From: Billgrantia tianxiuensis
Lineage (GTDB): Bacteria; Pseudomonadota; Gammaproteobacteria; Pseudomonadales; Halomonadaceae
Assembly: GCF_009834345.1 (NCBI RefSeq)
Contig: NZ_CP035042.1
Span: 3,596,001 to 3,660,000 of the forward strand
Direction: 5' to 3'
Length of the DNA: 64,000 nt
Position 1 is the first letter of the stretch; every line of letters begins with the position of its first letter. Below are positions 54,683 through 64,000 of this stretch, piece after piece. A program made the translations under genes and the position numbers. Below the pieces are notes generated by a model. It worked only from the letters and a program-made list of their open reading frames with translations. It was not told where the DNA came from and made no database searches.

Positions 54683-55171
54683 TTACTCGGCCTGGGCCTC
54701 CGCCTTGGGCGTGTGCGCCGCATGCAGGCGAGCGATCAGTTGATCTTCCAGTGCAAAGCGCTCGGTCAGCCCCTTAGCCAGGCGATCCAGCCAGGCGGGC
54801 AGGCGCGGCAGGAAATGCTGGCAGCGCACCGGCGTCGAGTAATCGGAATCGAACGCCAGCACCAGTTCGGTGGAAAGCTCCAGCCGCTCCAACAGTTGGC
54901 TAGCAATTTCCAGCGCCTGGTGATCCTCGAAGGCGTTGGCCTCCTCGCGCAGCTGCGGGTAGATCTCGAAGTGGCCCGCGCTGATGTAGTCCATCAGCAA
55001 TTCACTGAAGCGATCGATCTGGGGCTTGCTCACGGCCTCCAGCTCGGAATCGCAGGCCTCCTTGAGCTCGATGAAACTGACCAGCAGCTCGCGGCGCTCA
55101 TCGAGCCATCGATCGATCAGCTGATGCACGCCCCCCCAGCGCTCCCTGGCGGTCTTGCACTGTTCCAGCAT
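54683..55171 (-). CDS. rsd: Anti-sigma-70 factor Rsd/AlgQ
   Basis: This 162-aa protein begins MLEQCKTARERWGGVHQLID, followed by RWLDERRELLVSF, the clear Rsd/AlgQ N-terminus. It is an all-helical protein that binds sigma-70 region 4 and shifts polymerase toward alternative sigma factors in stationary phase. The C-terminal tail is Ala/Glu-rich. It is monocistronic, divergent from the aromatic-catabolism operon. Confidence 0.9.
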   Translation of the reverse strand: MLEQCKTARERWGGVHQLIDRWLDERRELLVSFIELKEACDSELEAVSKPQIDRFSELLMDYISAGHFEIYPQLREEANAFEDHQALEIASQLLERLELSTELVLAFDSDYSTPVRCQHFLPRLPAWLDRLAKGLTERFALEDQLIARLHAAHTPKAEAQAE

Positions 55172-55287
55172 CGTGAGCCTCCTTCCCCTATGAAGCCTGT
55201 TCCAGCTCGGCCCACCGAGCTTCGAGTTGGAAGCCCCAGACTCGCCGTTGCCACCCTGGCTGTCAATCCTTGGAGCAACGAAAATTC

Positions 55288-55332
55288 ACTTCAAGCCGAT
55301 AAAGTTCAAGCTTGAAATTTTAAGCTTGAAGT
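55288..55332. promoter_or_regulatory. Nested palindromic operator upstream of the aminobenzoyl-CoA operon
   Basis: The outer dyad ACTTCAAGC (55288-55296) and GCTTGAAGT (55324-55332) encloses a perfect 12-bp palindrome TTCAAGCTTGAA (55305-55316). The TTCAAGC motif therefore occurs as several half-sites within 45 AT-rich bases, about 55 bases before the first gene. This is the size and symmetry of a MarR-family operator. The MarR gene within the operon (58427) is the natural ligand-responsive repressor, by inference. Confidence 0.65.
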
Positions 55333-55387
55333 AATTCACGACAGCGTCTAGCCTGAACTTCATACAACAACGATACGGTTTCCAGCC

Positions 55388-57672
55388 ATGAGAATCGCCT
55401 GCCTCGGCGGAGGCCCCGCCGGTCTCTACTTCGCCATCAGCATGAAGCGCCGCGACCCCTCCCACGAGATCGTGGTGATCGAGCGCAACCGCCCGACGAC
55501 ACCTTCGGCTGGGGCGTGGTGCTCTCCGACGAGACGCTGGACAACCTCGCCGCCAACGACGCCGAGAGCGCCGCGCGCATCCGCGAGCACTTCGCCTACT
55601 GGGACGACATCGCCGTGATCCACGACGGCGTGCGCACCGTCTCCACCGGCCACGGCTTCTGCGGCATCGGCCGCCATCGGCTGTTGCTCCTGCTGCAGGA
55701 GCGCGCCCGAGAGCTGGGCGTCGAGCTGCGCTTCGAGACCGATGTACCCGAAGAGCGCATCGACGAACTGCGCCGTGAATTCGACCTGGTGCTGGCCGCC
55801 GATGGCCTCAACTCGCGCACCCGCCAGCGCTATGCCGAGCATTTCGAGCCCGACATCGAGGTGCGCGCCTGCAAGTTCGTCTGGCTCGGCACCCACCAGA
55901 CCTTCGACGACGCCTTCACCTTCATCTTCGAGAAGACCGAGCACGGCTGGGTGTGGGCTCACGCCTACCAGTTCGATGCCGACACCGCGACCTTCATCGT
56001 CGAGTGCAGCGAGCCCACCTGGCGCGCCTTCGGCTTCGGCGAGATGAGCAAAGAGGAGTCGATCGCCACCTGCGAGCGGATCTTCGCCAGGCACCTCGGC
56101 GGCCATGCGCTGATGAGCAACGCCCACCACATTCGCGGCTCGGCGTGGATCAATTTCCCCCGGGTGCTGTGCGCACGCTGGAGTTACGACAACGTGGTGC
56201 TGATGGGCGACGCCGCCGCCACCGCGCACTTCTCCATCGGCTCGGGCACCAAGCTGGCACTGGAGAGCGCCATCGCGCTGGCCGATTACCTGCACAGCGA
56301 ACCCGACATGGCCAGCGCCTTCGCCCGCTACGAGGAGGAGCGCCGCCTCGAGGTGCTGCGGTTGCAGTCGGCGGCGCGCAACTCCACCGAGTGGTTCGAG
56401 CAGGTGGAGCGCTACCTGGATCTCGACCCGGTGCAGTTCAACTACTCGCTGCTGACCCGCTCCCAGCGCATCAGCCACGAGAACCTGCGCCTGCGCGATC
56501 CGGCATGGCTCGAGAGCGCCGAGCGCTGGTTCCAGGCCCAGGCCGGCAACGAGGGCAGCGCGCGAGCGCCGATGTTCGCCCCCTACCGACTGCGCGACAT
56601 GCAGCTCGTCAATCGCGTGGTGGTCTCGCCCATGGCCCAGTACAAGGCGGTGGACGGTTGCCCCACCGACTGGCACTTCGTGCACTACGCCGAGCGCGCC
56701 AAGGGCGGCGCCGGGCTGGTCTACATCGAGATGACCTGCGTCTCGCCGGAGGGGCGCATCACGCCGGGCTGCCCGGGGCTCTATGCGCCCGAGCATGAGG
56801 CAGCATGGAAACGGCTGTGCGACTTCGTCCATGTCGAAACTCCCGCCAAGCTGTGTGCGCAGATCGGCCACTCCGGGCCCAAGGGCTCGACCCAACTCGG
56901 CTGGCAGGAGATGGACGCGCCACTGCCCAAGGGCAACTGGCCAACCATGGCGGCCTCCGCCGTGCCCTGGTCGGCGCGCAACCAGGTGCCCAAGGCGATG
57001 GACCGCGCCGACATGGACCGGGTGCGCGACGAATTCGTCGCTGCCGCGCAGATGGCCGAGCGCGCCGGCTTCGACATGCTCGAGGTGCATGCCGCCCACG
57101 GCTATCTGCTGTCGTCGTTCATCACGCCGCTGACCAACCGCCGCAACGACGAGTATGGCGGCTCGCTGACGAACCGCATGCGCTACCCGCTGGAGGTGAT
57201 CCGCGCGGTGCGCGCCGCCTGGCCAGCCCACAAGCCGCTCTCGGTGCGCATCTCGGCCAACGACTGGGTCGGCGACGAGGGCGTCACGCCCGATGAGGCG
57301 GTCGAGATCGCCCGCCTGCTCCAGGCCGCCGAGGTCGACATTGTCGACGTCTCCGCCGGGCAGACCTCGACCCGGGCGCGGCCGGTCTACGGACGCATGT
57401 TCCAGACGCCCTTCTCGGACCGCATCCGCAACGAGACCGGCATGGCCACCATGGCGGTGGGCAACATCTATCAGGCCGACCACGTCAACTCGATCCTGAT
57501 GGCCGGTCGCGCCGACCTGGTGTGCCTGGCCCGCCCTCACCTGGCCGATCCCTACTGGACGCTGCACGCCGCCGCTGGCATCCAGGACCGCGAATGCAAC
57601 TGGCCGGCCCCCTACCGCGCCGGGCGCGACCAGCTGCAACGCCTGGCCGAGCGCGGCGAAGGGTGGGTATGA
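55388..57672 (+). pseudogene. Bifunctional 2-aminobenzoyl-CoA (or salicylyl-CoA) monooxygenase/reductase, frame broken by one base
   Basis: From ATG 55388 the N-terminus reads [20 protein letters not shown], an FAD monooxygenase start. The frame breaks in the short C run at 55492-55494; one added base restores [20 protein letters not shown] and a 761-aa protein. Residues about 1-380 form the FAD monooxygenase. Residues about 395-761 form an Old Yellow Enzyme domain ([20 protein letters not shown]; active-site [19 protein letters not shown]). This fusion is known for 2-aminobenzoyl-CoA monooxygenase/reductase and salicylyl-CoA 5-hydroxylases, which dearomatise the ring of the CoA thioester. 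It leads the operon and overlaps the SDR gene (ATGA). Confidence 0.88.
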
Positions 57673-58430
57673 CCATGAGCACGACCATACAGCCCCTCGA
57701 CGGCAAGCGCGCGGTGATCACCGGCGGCGGCAGCGGCATCGGCGCCGACATGGCGCTGGCCTTTGCCGAGGCCGGCGCCGATGTCGTCATTACCGGGCGC
57801 CGTAGCGCACCGCTCGAGGATGTGGCCGGCCGTCACCCCGCCATCGCCTTCGAGATCGCCGATGTCACCTGCGAGACTGACATGGTCGCCCTATTCGAGC
57901 GCCTGGGCGAGGTCGATATCGTGATCGCCAATGCCGGGGCCGCCGAGAGCGCGTCGCTGGCCAGGACCGGGCTCGAGCAGTGGCAGCGCATGCTGGAGGT
58001 CAACCTGACCGGCGCGTTCCTGACCCTGCGCGAGGGCTTGAAACACCTGCGCGAGGGCGGCCGGCTGATCGCCGTGGCCTCCACCGCCGGGCTCAAGGGC
58101 TACCCCTACGTGGCGCCCTACTGTGCCGCCAAGCACGGAGTGGTGGGCCTGGTGCGCGCCCTGGCCCAGGAAGTGGCGGGGCGCAACATCACCGTCAACG
58201 CGCTGTGCCCCGGCTTTACCGAGACCCCATTGCTGGAGGAGAGCATCGCCACCATCGTGGCCAAGACAGGCCAGAGCCCCGAGCAGGCCCGCGCCCACCT
58301 GCAATCGACCAATCCCAGCGGCCGGCTGATCCAGCCCGCAGAGGTCACTGCAACCGCGCTGTGGCTGTGCGGCCCGCATAGCGGTGCCATCCACGGCCAG
58401 GCGATCTCCATCTCGGGAGGCGAGACATGA
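57669..58430 (+). CDS. SDR-family 3-hydroxyacyl-CoA dehydrogenase-like protein
   Basis: This 253-aa short-chain dehydrogenase has the NAD(P) motif [11 protein letters not shown] at about 18-28, the NAG-type NAGAAES, the catalytic YCAAKHG and the Ser at VASTAG. It ends [13 protein letters not shown]. In this cluster it probably oxidises a 3-hydroxyacyl-CoA during ring-product beta-oxidation. ATG 57669 overlaps the preceding stop; ATG 57675 is an alternative. It overlaps the MarR gene by ATGA. Confidence 0.85.
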   Translation: MTMSTTIQPLDGKRAVITGGGSGIGADMALAFAEAGADVVITGRRSAPLEDVAGRHPAIAFEIADVTCETDMVALFERLGEVDIVIANAGAAESASLARTGLEQWQRMLEVNLTGAFLTLREGLKHLREGGRLIAVASTAGLKGYPYVAPYCAAKHGVVGLVRALAQEVAGRNITVNALCPGFTETPLLEESIATIVAKTGQSPEQARAHLQSTNPSGRLIQPAEVTATALWLCGPHSGAIHGQAISISGGET

Positions 58431-58897
58431 CGGCGCCACAGTTGAAACCGGAAACCCTGAGCAAGGAGCGCCTGCGCCTGTGGTTGCGCATGCTGCGGGT
58501 CACGCGCCAGGTCGAGGCGGCGCTGCGCGAGAAGCTGCGCCTCGAGTTCGACTCCACCCTGCCGCGCTTCGACGTCATGGCGGCACTTTTCCGCGAACGC
58601 GAGGGGCTCAAGATGAACGAACTCTCCAAGCGGCTGCGCGTCTCCAACGGCAACGTCACCGGCATCGTCGATCGCCTGGCCGAGGATGGCCTGGTCGAGC
58701 GCATCGCCATCGAGGGCGACCGCCGCGCCACCCGGGTACGTCTCACTCCCGCCGGGTGCGACGCCTTCACCGTCATGGCGCAGGCTCACGAGGGTTGGGT
58801 CAACGAACTGCTGGATGGCGTCGATGCGGAGGACGCTCACCACATCGGCGAGCTGCTGCACGGCTTGCCGGCCGACACGGGAGCACAACAACGATGA
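58427..58897 (+). CDS. MarR family transcriptional regulator
   Basis: This 156-aa protein has the winged-HTH core [20 protein letters not shown], then [20 protein letters not shown] with the beta-wing. It begins [20 protein letters not shown]. Encoded within the operon and coupled to both neighbours by ATGA overlaps, it is likely a CoA-thioester- or aromatic-acid-responsive repressor of this operon acting at 55288-55332. Confidence 0.88.
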   Translation: MTAPQLKPETLSKERLRLWLRMLRVTRQVEAALREKLRLEFDSTLPRFDVMAALFREREGLKMNELSKRLRVSNGNVTGIVDRLAEDGLVERIAIEGDRRATRVRLTPAGCDAFTVMAQAHEGWVNELLDGVDAEDAHHIGELLHGLPADTGAQQR

Positions 58898-59702
58898 AAC
58901 TGGCCGACCTGACACCCAGGCATTTCCTGTGGCGCATGGAGGGCGAGGTGGCGGTGATCCGCCTCGACCGCCCCGAGCGCAAGAACCCGCTCACCTTCGA
59001 CAGCTATGCCGAGCTGCGCGACACCTTTCGCGACCTGGCCTACGCCGAGGATGTGAAAGCCGTGGTGTTTGCCGCCAACGGCGGCAACTTCTGCTCCGGC
59101 GGCGACGTCCACGAGATCATCGCCCCGCTGGTCGGGCGTGACATGAAGGGCCTGCTCGAATTCACCCGCATGACCGGCGACCTGGTCAAGGCGATGATCC
59201 ACTGCGGCAAGCCGGTGATCAGCGCGGTGGACGGCGTCTGCGTCGGTGCCGGCGCGATCATCGCCATGGCCTCGGACATCCGCTTCGCCACGCCCCAGGC
59301 CAGTACCGCCTTCCTTTTCACCCGGGTGGGCCTGGCCGGCTGCGACATGGGCGCCTGCGCCATGCTACCGCGCATCATCGGCCAGGGCCGTGCCGCCGAC
59401 CTGCTCTACAGCGGGCGCAGCATGAGCGCGGAAGAGGGCCATCAATGGGGTTTCTACAATCGCCTGGTACCGGAACCGGAGCTGGAAGCCGAAGCCATCG
59501 CCTATGCCACCCGCCTGGCCCAGGGGCCGACCTTCGCCCACGGCATCACCAAGACCCAGCTCAACCAGGAGTGGTCGATGAGCCTGGAGCAGGCCATCGA
59601 GGCCGAGGCACAGGCCCAGGCGATCTGCATGCAGACCCGCGATTTCGAGCGCGCCTACCGCGCCTTCGCCGCCAAACAGAAGCCGGTCTTCGAGGGGGAT
59701 TG

Positions 59703-59703
<1 letters not shown>
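58894..59703 (+). CDS. Enoyl-CoA hydratase/isomerase family protein
   Basis: This 269-aa crotonase has the oxyanion-hole segments [14 protein letters not shown] and [17 protein letters not shown], and [15 protein letters not shown] at the second catalytic position, where Cys/Asp residues replace the usual Glu-containing ELG. It probably hydrates or opens the non-aromatic ring CoA intermediate. It overlaps the MarR gene and abuts the acyl-CoA dehydrogenase. Confidence 0.85.
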
Positions 59704-60854
<1,151 letters not shown>

Positions 60855-60863
60855 AATGATCGG

Positions 60864-61005
60864 GGAAACGTTGAACAAATCGGCGAGCGAGATGAAGCGC
60901 AAGGCGCACGGAGCACAGGAACCGGAGCATATGGGGTATATGTGAGGATTCCGCGCACCGCGCAACGCAGCGATTCACTCGCGCAGGCATTTGTACAGCG
61001 TTTCC
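60864..61005 (+). repeat. Interspersed palindromic repeat, copy C (142 bp)
   Basis: It has the same orientation as copy A, from GGAAACGTTGAACAAAT to ATTTGTACAGCGTTTCC, with core CATATGGGGTATATG. It sits between two co-directional genes of the catabolic operon, so its hairpin would be in the mRNA and could separate dehydrogenase and ligase expression. Confidence 0.9.
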
Positions 61006-61078
61006 CAAGCGCCAGACCCGTATCCCCCTGTCGACGCCCCAGGCGCCGAACAACAACAACGATGTACGGAGAATGGTC

Positions 61079-62710
61079 ATGAACACAACGTCGGCCCATG
61101 CCGATACCTTCACGCGGGACCGCCTGCCGCCCGCCAACGAATGGCCCGAGCTCCGGCTCGATGGCTTCGACTATCCCGAGCGGCTAAACGCCGCGGTGGA
61201 ACTCTGCGACCGCTGGGTCGAGCGCGGCCACGCCGAGCGCGTGGCCCTGGTAGGCAACGGGCGCCGACGGACCTATGGCGAATTGGCCGAATGGACCAAC
61301 CGCCTGGCCCATGCGCTGGTCGACGACCTCGGCGTGCGCCCCGGCCACCGGGTGCTGATACGCTCGGCCAACAACCCAGCCATGGTGGCCTGCTGGCTGG
61401 CTGCCACCAAGGCCGGCGCGGTGGTGGTCAACACCATGCCGATGCTGCGCGCAGGCGAGCTGGCCCAGGTCGTCGACAAGGCCGAAGTCGCCGTGGCCCT
61501 GTGCGATACCCGCCTGCTCGACGAACTCGAGGCCTGTGCCGCCGAGAGCGCCTTCCTGAAGCGAGTCGTCGGCTTTGACGGCACGGCCAACCACGATGCC
61601 GAACTCGACCGCCTGGCGCTCGACAAGCCCAGCCGCTTCGAGGCCGTGGCCACCGCCGCCGATGACGTCGCCCTGCTCGGTTTCACTTCCGGTACCACCG
61701 GCAAGCCCAAGGCAACCATGCATTTCCATCGCGACCTGCTGATCATCGCCGACGGCTACGCCCGCGAGGTGCTGCAAGTGAGTGCGGACGACGTCTTCGT
61801 CGGCTCGCCGCCTCTGGCTTTCACCTTCGGCCTAGGCGGGCTCGCCATCTTCCCGCTGCGCTTCGGCGCCAGCGCCGTGCTGCTGGAGAAGGCCACGCCA
61901 CCCAACATGATGGAGATCATCCGCGAGCATCGTGCCACCGTCGTATTTACCGCGCCCACCGCCTATCGCACCATGCTCGCCTCGCTCGAAAACGGTCAGG
62001 AACTTGATAGCCTGCGCGTGGCGGTATCCGCTGGCGAGACGCTGCCGGCGCCGATCTATCACGACTGGATCGCCAGGACGGGCAAGCCGATTCTCGATGG
62101 CATCGGGGCCACCGAGATGCTGCACATCTTCATCTCCAATCGCCTCGACGACCATCGCCCCGCCTGCACAGGCAAGCCGGTGACCGGCTACGAGGCGAAG
62201 ATCGTCGATGCCGAGATGAACGAGCTGCCTCGCGGTGAAGTGGGCCGCCTGGCGGTACGCGGCCCGACGGGCTGTCGCTATCTCGACGACGTTCGTCAGC
62301 AGGGCTACGTACAAGAAGGCTGGAATATCACCGGCGACGCCTTCGTTCAGGACGAGGCCGGCTATTTCCATTTCGCCGCGCGCAACGACGACATGATCGT
62401 CTCGGCCGGCTACAACATCGCCGGCCCCGAGGTTGAGGCCGCCCTGCTCGCCCACGAAGCGGTGGCAGAGTGTGCCGTGATCGGCGCACCGAATGGAGAG
62501 CGTGGGCAGATCGTCGAGGCCTTCGTGGTACTGTCTCCCGGGGTCGAACCGGATTCGGACTGTGTCGAGCGGCTGCAGGATTTCGTCAAGCAGCGTATCG
62601 CGCCTTACAAGTACCCGCGCTCGATCCGCTTCGTCGAGACGCTGCCGAAGACCGCCACCGGCAAGGTGCAGCGCTTCCGGCTGCGCCAGGAGCACTATCC
62701 CGAAAGGTGA
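61079..62710 (+). CDS. 2-Aminobenzoate/benzoate-CoA ligase-type acyl-CoA synthetase
   Basis: This 543-aa ANL-superfamily enzyme has the P-loop LLGFTSGTTGKPKATMHFH, the A5 motif DGIGATEM and the A8 hinge AGYNIAGPEVEAALL. The A10 lysine is in LPKTATGKVQRFRLR. It activates an aromatic acid to its CoA thioester with ATP, providing the substrate for the monooxygenase that heads the operon. The start at 61079 has GGAG 7 bases upstream; an ATG at 61073 is too close to that site. Anthranilate is the preferred substrate by context; salicylate or benzoate are possible. Confidence 0.88.
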   Translation: MNTTSAHADTFTRDRLPPANEWPELRLDGFDYPERLNAAVELCDRWVERGHAERVALVGNGRRRTYGELAEWTNRLAHALVDDLGVRPGHRVLIRSANNPAMVACWLAATKAGAVVVNTMPMLRAGELAQVVDKAEVAVALCDTRLLDELEACAAESAFLKRVVGFDGTANHDAELDRLALDKPSRFEAVATAADDVALLGFTSGTTGKPKATMHFHRDLLIIADGYAREVLQVSADDVFVGSPPLAFTFGLGGLAIFPLRFGASAVLLEKATPPNMMEIIREHRATVVFTAPTAYRTMLASLENGQELDSLRVAVSAGETLPAPIYHDWIARTGKPILDGIGATEMLHIFISNRLDDHRPACTGKPVTGYEAKIVDAEMNELPRGEVGRLAVRGPTGCRYLDDVRQQGYVQEGWNITGDAFVQDEAGYFHFAARNDDMIVSAGYNIAGPEVEAALLAHEAVAECAVIGAPNGERGQIVEAFVVLSPGVEPDSDCVERLQDFVKQRIAPYKYPRSIRFVETLPKTATGKVQRFRLRQEHYPER

Positions 62711-62742
62711 TTAGCCCGAAAGGTGATTAGCCCGAAAGGTGA
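62699..62742 (+). repeat. 16-bp tandem repeat at the ligase stop codon
   Basis: The unit CCCGAAAGGTGATTAG occurs twice in full and then as a 12-base partial copy. It starts inside the last codons (PER-stop) of the ligase. Each unit contains an in-phase or near-phase stop (TGA or TAG) and an AAGG-like ribosome core. It looks like a recent slip duplication. Confidence 0.85.
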
Positions 62743-62855
62743 CGTTCAGCCCAACAGGACGATCCACCTGACGGCAGGGTTTGACGAGCAGCAAGAGCAC
62801 AAGCGCTGGACACGGCGCCGAAACCACAACAAACGAGAACGAAGAGGGAAAAGCC

Positions 62856-63998
62856 ATGAAGAAGCTAGCCAGTGTTGGCCTTGGCCTGCTGATGACCACC
62901 GCCATGGCGGCGGCCCAGGCCCAGGAGGTCAAGATCGGCATGATCACCACCCTGTCGGGCGGCGGCTCGCACCTGGGCGTGGACGTACGCGACGGCTTCC
63001 TGCTGGCCATCGAACGCTCCGGCCGCGACGACGTCGAAGTGCTGGTACAGGACGACGGCAACCGGCCGGACCTGGCGCGCAGCCTGTCCAACGAGTTCAT
63101 GCAGCGCGACAACGTCGACATTCTCACCGGCATCATTTTCTCCAACCTGGCCATGGCGGTGGTACCGGCGGCGGTGCGCCAGGGCACCTTCTACATCTCG
63201 CCCAATGCCGGCCCCTCCGACCTGGCCGGGCGCATGTGCCACGAGAACTACTTCAACGCCGCCTACCAGAACGACAATCTGCACGGCGCGATGGGCGCCT
63301 ACATGCGCGAGCAGGGCTATGAGCGCCCCATCATCATGGCGCCCAATTACCCCGCGGGCACCGACGCCCTGGCCGGCTTCAAGCACCTCTACGAAGGGGA
63401 AGTGGTCGACGAGATCTACACCCAGATGGGCCAGACCGACTACGCCGCCGAGATCGCCCAGATCCGCGCCAGCGACGCCGACAGCCTGTTCTTCTTCCTG
63501 CCCGGCGGCATGGGCATCTCATTCATGAAGCAGTGGGAGAACTCCGGGGTCGACCTGCCGGTGTTCGGTGCCGCCTTCTCCTTCGACGAGATCATCATCA
63601 AGGCGGTGGGTAGCGCGGCCATCGGTGCCATGAACACCTCGCTGTGGGCCTACGACCTCGACAACGAGGCCAACCATGCCTTCGTCGAGGCCTTCCGCGA
63701 TGCCTACGACCGTACCCCGACCCTCTACGCCGCCCAGGGCTACGACACCGCCAACCTGATCCTGAGCGCCCTGGAAAAGGCCCACCCGGACGACAAGGAC
63801 GCCTTCCGCGAGGCGCTGCGCGAAGCCGACTTCGACTCGGTACGCGGCAAGTTCCGCTTCGGCCCCAATCATCACCCGATCCAGGACATCTTCGTCCGCG
63901 AGGTGGTCGAGGGTGACGACGGCCAGCCGACCAACCGCCTGGTGGGCATCGCCGTGGAAGACATCCAGGACGTCTACCACACCCAGTGCCAGATGTGA
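62856..63998 (+). CDS. Branched-chain-amino-acid-type ABC transporter substrate-binding protein
   Basis: This 380-aa periplasmic protein has a Sec signal peptide (MKKLASVGLGLLMTTAMAAA, cleavage near AQAQE) and the LivJ-type two-lobe fold (EVKIGMITTLSGGGSHLG, then APNYPAGTDALAGFKHLYEG). Several aromatic-acid catabolic operons use this class to capture aromatic acids. The gene follows the ligase by 145 bases and has GAGGGAAAA upstream. Its permease and ATPase genes are probably just beyond the window. The stop lies two bases before the window end. Confidence 0.88.
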   Translation: MKKLASVGLGLLMTTAMAAAQAQEVKIGMITTLSGGGSHLGVDVRDGFLLAIERSGRDDVEVLVQDDGNRPDLARSLSNEFMQRDNVDILTGIIFSNLAMAVVPAAVRQGTFYISPNAGPSDLAGRMCHENYFNAAYQNDNLHGAMGAYMREQGYERPIIMAPNYPAGTDALAGFKHLYEGEVVDEIYTQMGQTDYAAEIAQIRASDADSLFFFLPGGMGISFMKQWENSGVDLPVFGAAFSFDEIIIKAVGSAAIGAMNTSLWAYDLDNEANHAFVEAFRDAYDRTPTLYAAQGYDTANLILSALEKAHPDDKDAFREALREADFDSVRGKFRFGPNHHPIQDIFVREVVEGDDGQPTNRLVGIAVEDIQDVYHTQCQM

Positions 63999-64000
63999 GT

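Noticed and set aside
55426..57639. 737-aa open frame antisense to the bifunctional monooxygenase
   Set aside because: It is low-complexity, Gly/Val/His-rich and matches no family. It is the usual antisense shadow of a GC-rich gene whose sense frame has clear FAD and OYE motifs.

Overview
The window is GC-rich and densely coded. Nearly every housekeeping gene resembles gammaproteobacterial families as found in Halomonadaceae: rppH-ptsP-lgt-thyA-folA, rsd, cysDN, a CmoM/RsmC pair, hemP-hmu heme uptake and amine catabolism controlled by Lrp-type regulators. A Halomonas-like, Gram-negative, aerobic chromosome is the most likely source. This is inferred from gene content; no database search was possible.

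Layout. (1) 1-9.8 kb is amino-acid/amine catabolism: a 2-hydroxyacid dehydrogenase, a hydroxylysine-kinase-like phosphotransferase coupled to a class III PLP enzyme, two Lrp/AsnC regulators, a second class III aminotransferase, an aldehyde dehydrogenase and a D-amino-acid-oxidase-fold flavoprotein. (2) 9.8-12 kb holds an erythromycin-esterase-like protein and a YugP-type Zn peptidase. (3) 12-18 kb is an iron-regulated heme operon (hemP, TonB receptor, hmuSTUV). (4) 18-31 kb is housekeeping: an orphan Ntn-hydrolase-like protein, an App1 phosphatase-domain protein, cysND, cpdA, yqiB, nudF, a TPR protein, greB, a SIMPL protein, rsmC, cmoM, an amidase and tRNA-Arg(CCT). (5) 30-35 kb has two Crp/Fnr regulators (one with FNR-type Fe-S cysteines), a TauE/SafE permease and a porin. 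(6) 35-46.5 kb has a coiled-coil ProQ protein, folA, thyA, lgt, a second TauE, a kinase-less hybrid sensor, a TANGO2/NRDE protein, ptsP, rppH, a HAD phosphatase and mdh. (7) 46.7-55.2 kb has an RND efflux pair, then a type VI-like lipase effector with duplicated lipoprotein (probable immunity) genes, then rsd. (8) 55.2-64 kb is a CoA-dependent 2-aminobenzoate (or salicylate) catabolic operon: a bifunctional flavin monooxygenase/reductase, SDR, MarR, enoyl-CoA hydratase, acyl-CoA dehydrogenase, CoA ligase and an ABC solute-binding protein.

Two window-wide observations matter. First, nine genes have their reading frame broken by what looks like the loss of one base in a G/C run. Adding one G or C restores a conserved family sequence every time. 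This pattern fits homopolymer sequencing error better than nine real pseudogenes. Second, a ~143-bp imperfect-palindrome repeat with 17-bp terminal inverted repeats occurs in three full and at least two half copies.

The most original biology is the effector/immunity array at 51.1-54.6 kb. It contains orphan effector 3' tails, each joined to an immunity start with identical spacing, and it is flanked by a diverged repeat of the end of the RND gene. Next are the sensor protein that has lost its phospho-accepting histidine and ATPase domain, and the kinase plus phospho-lyase pair.
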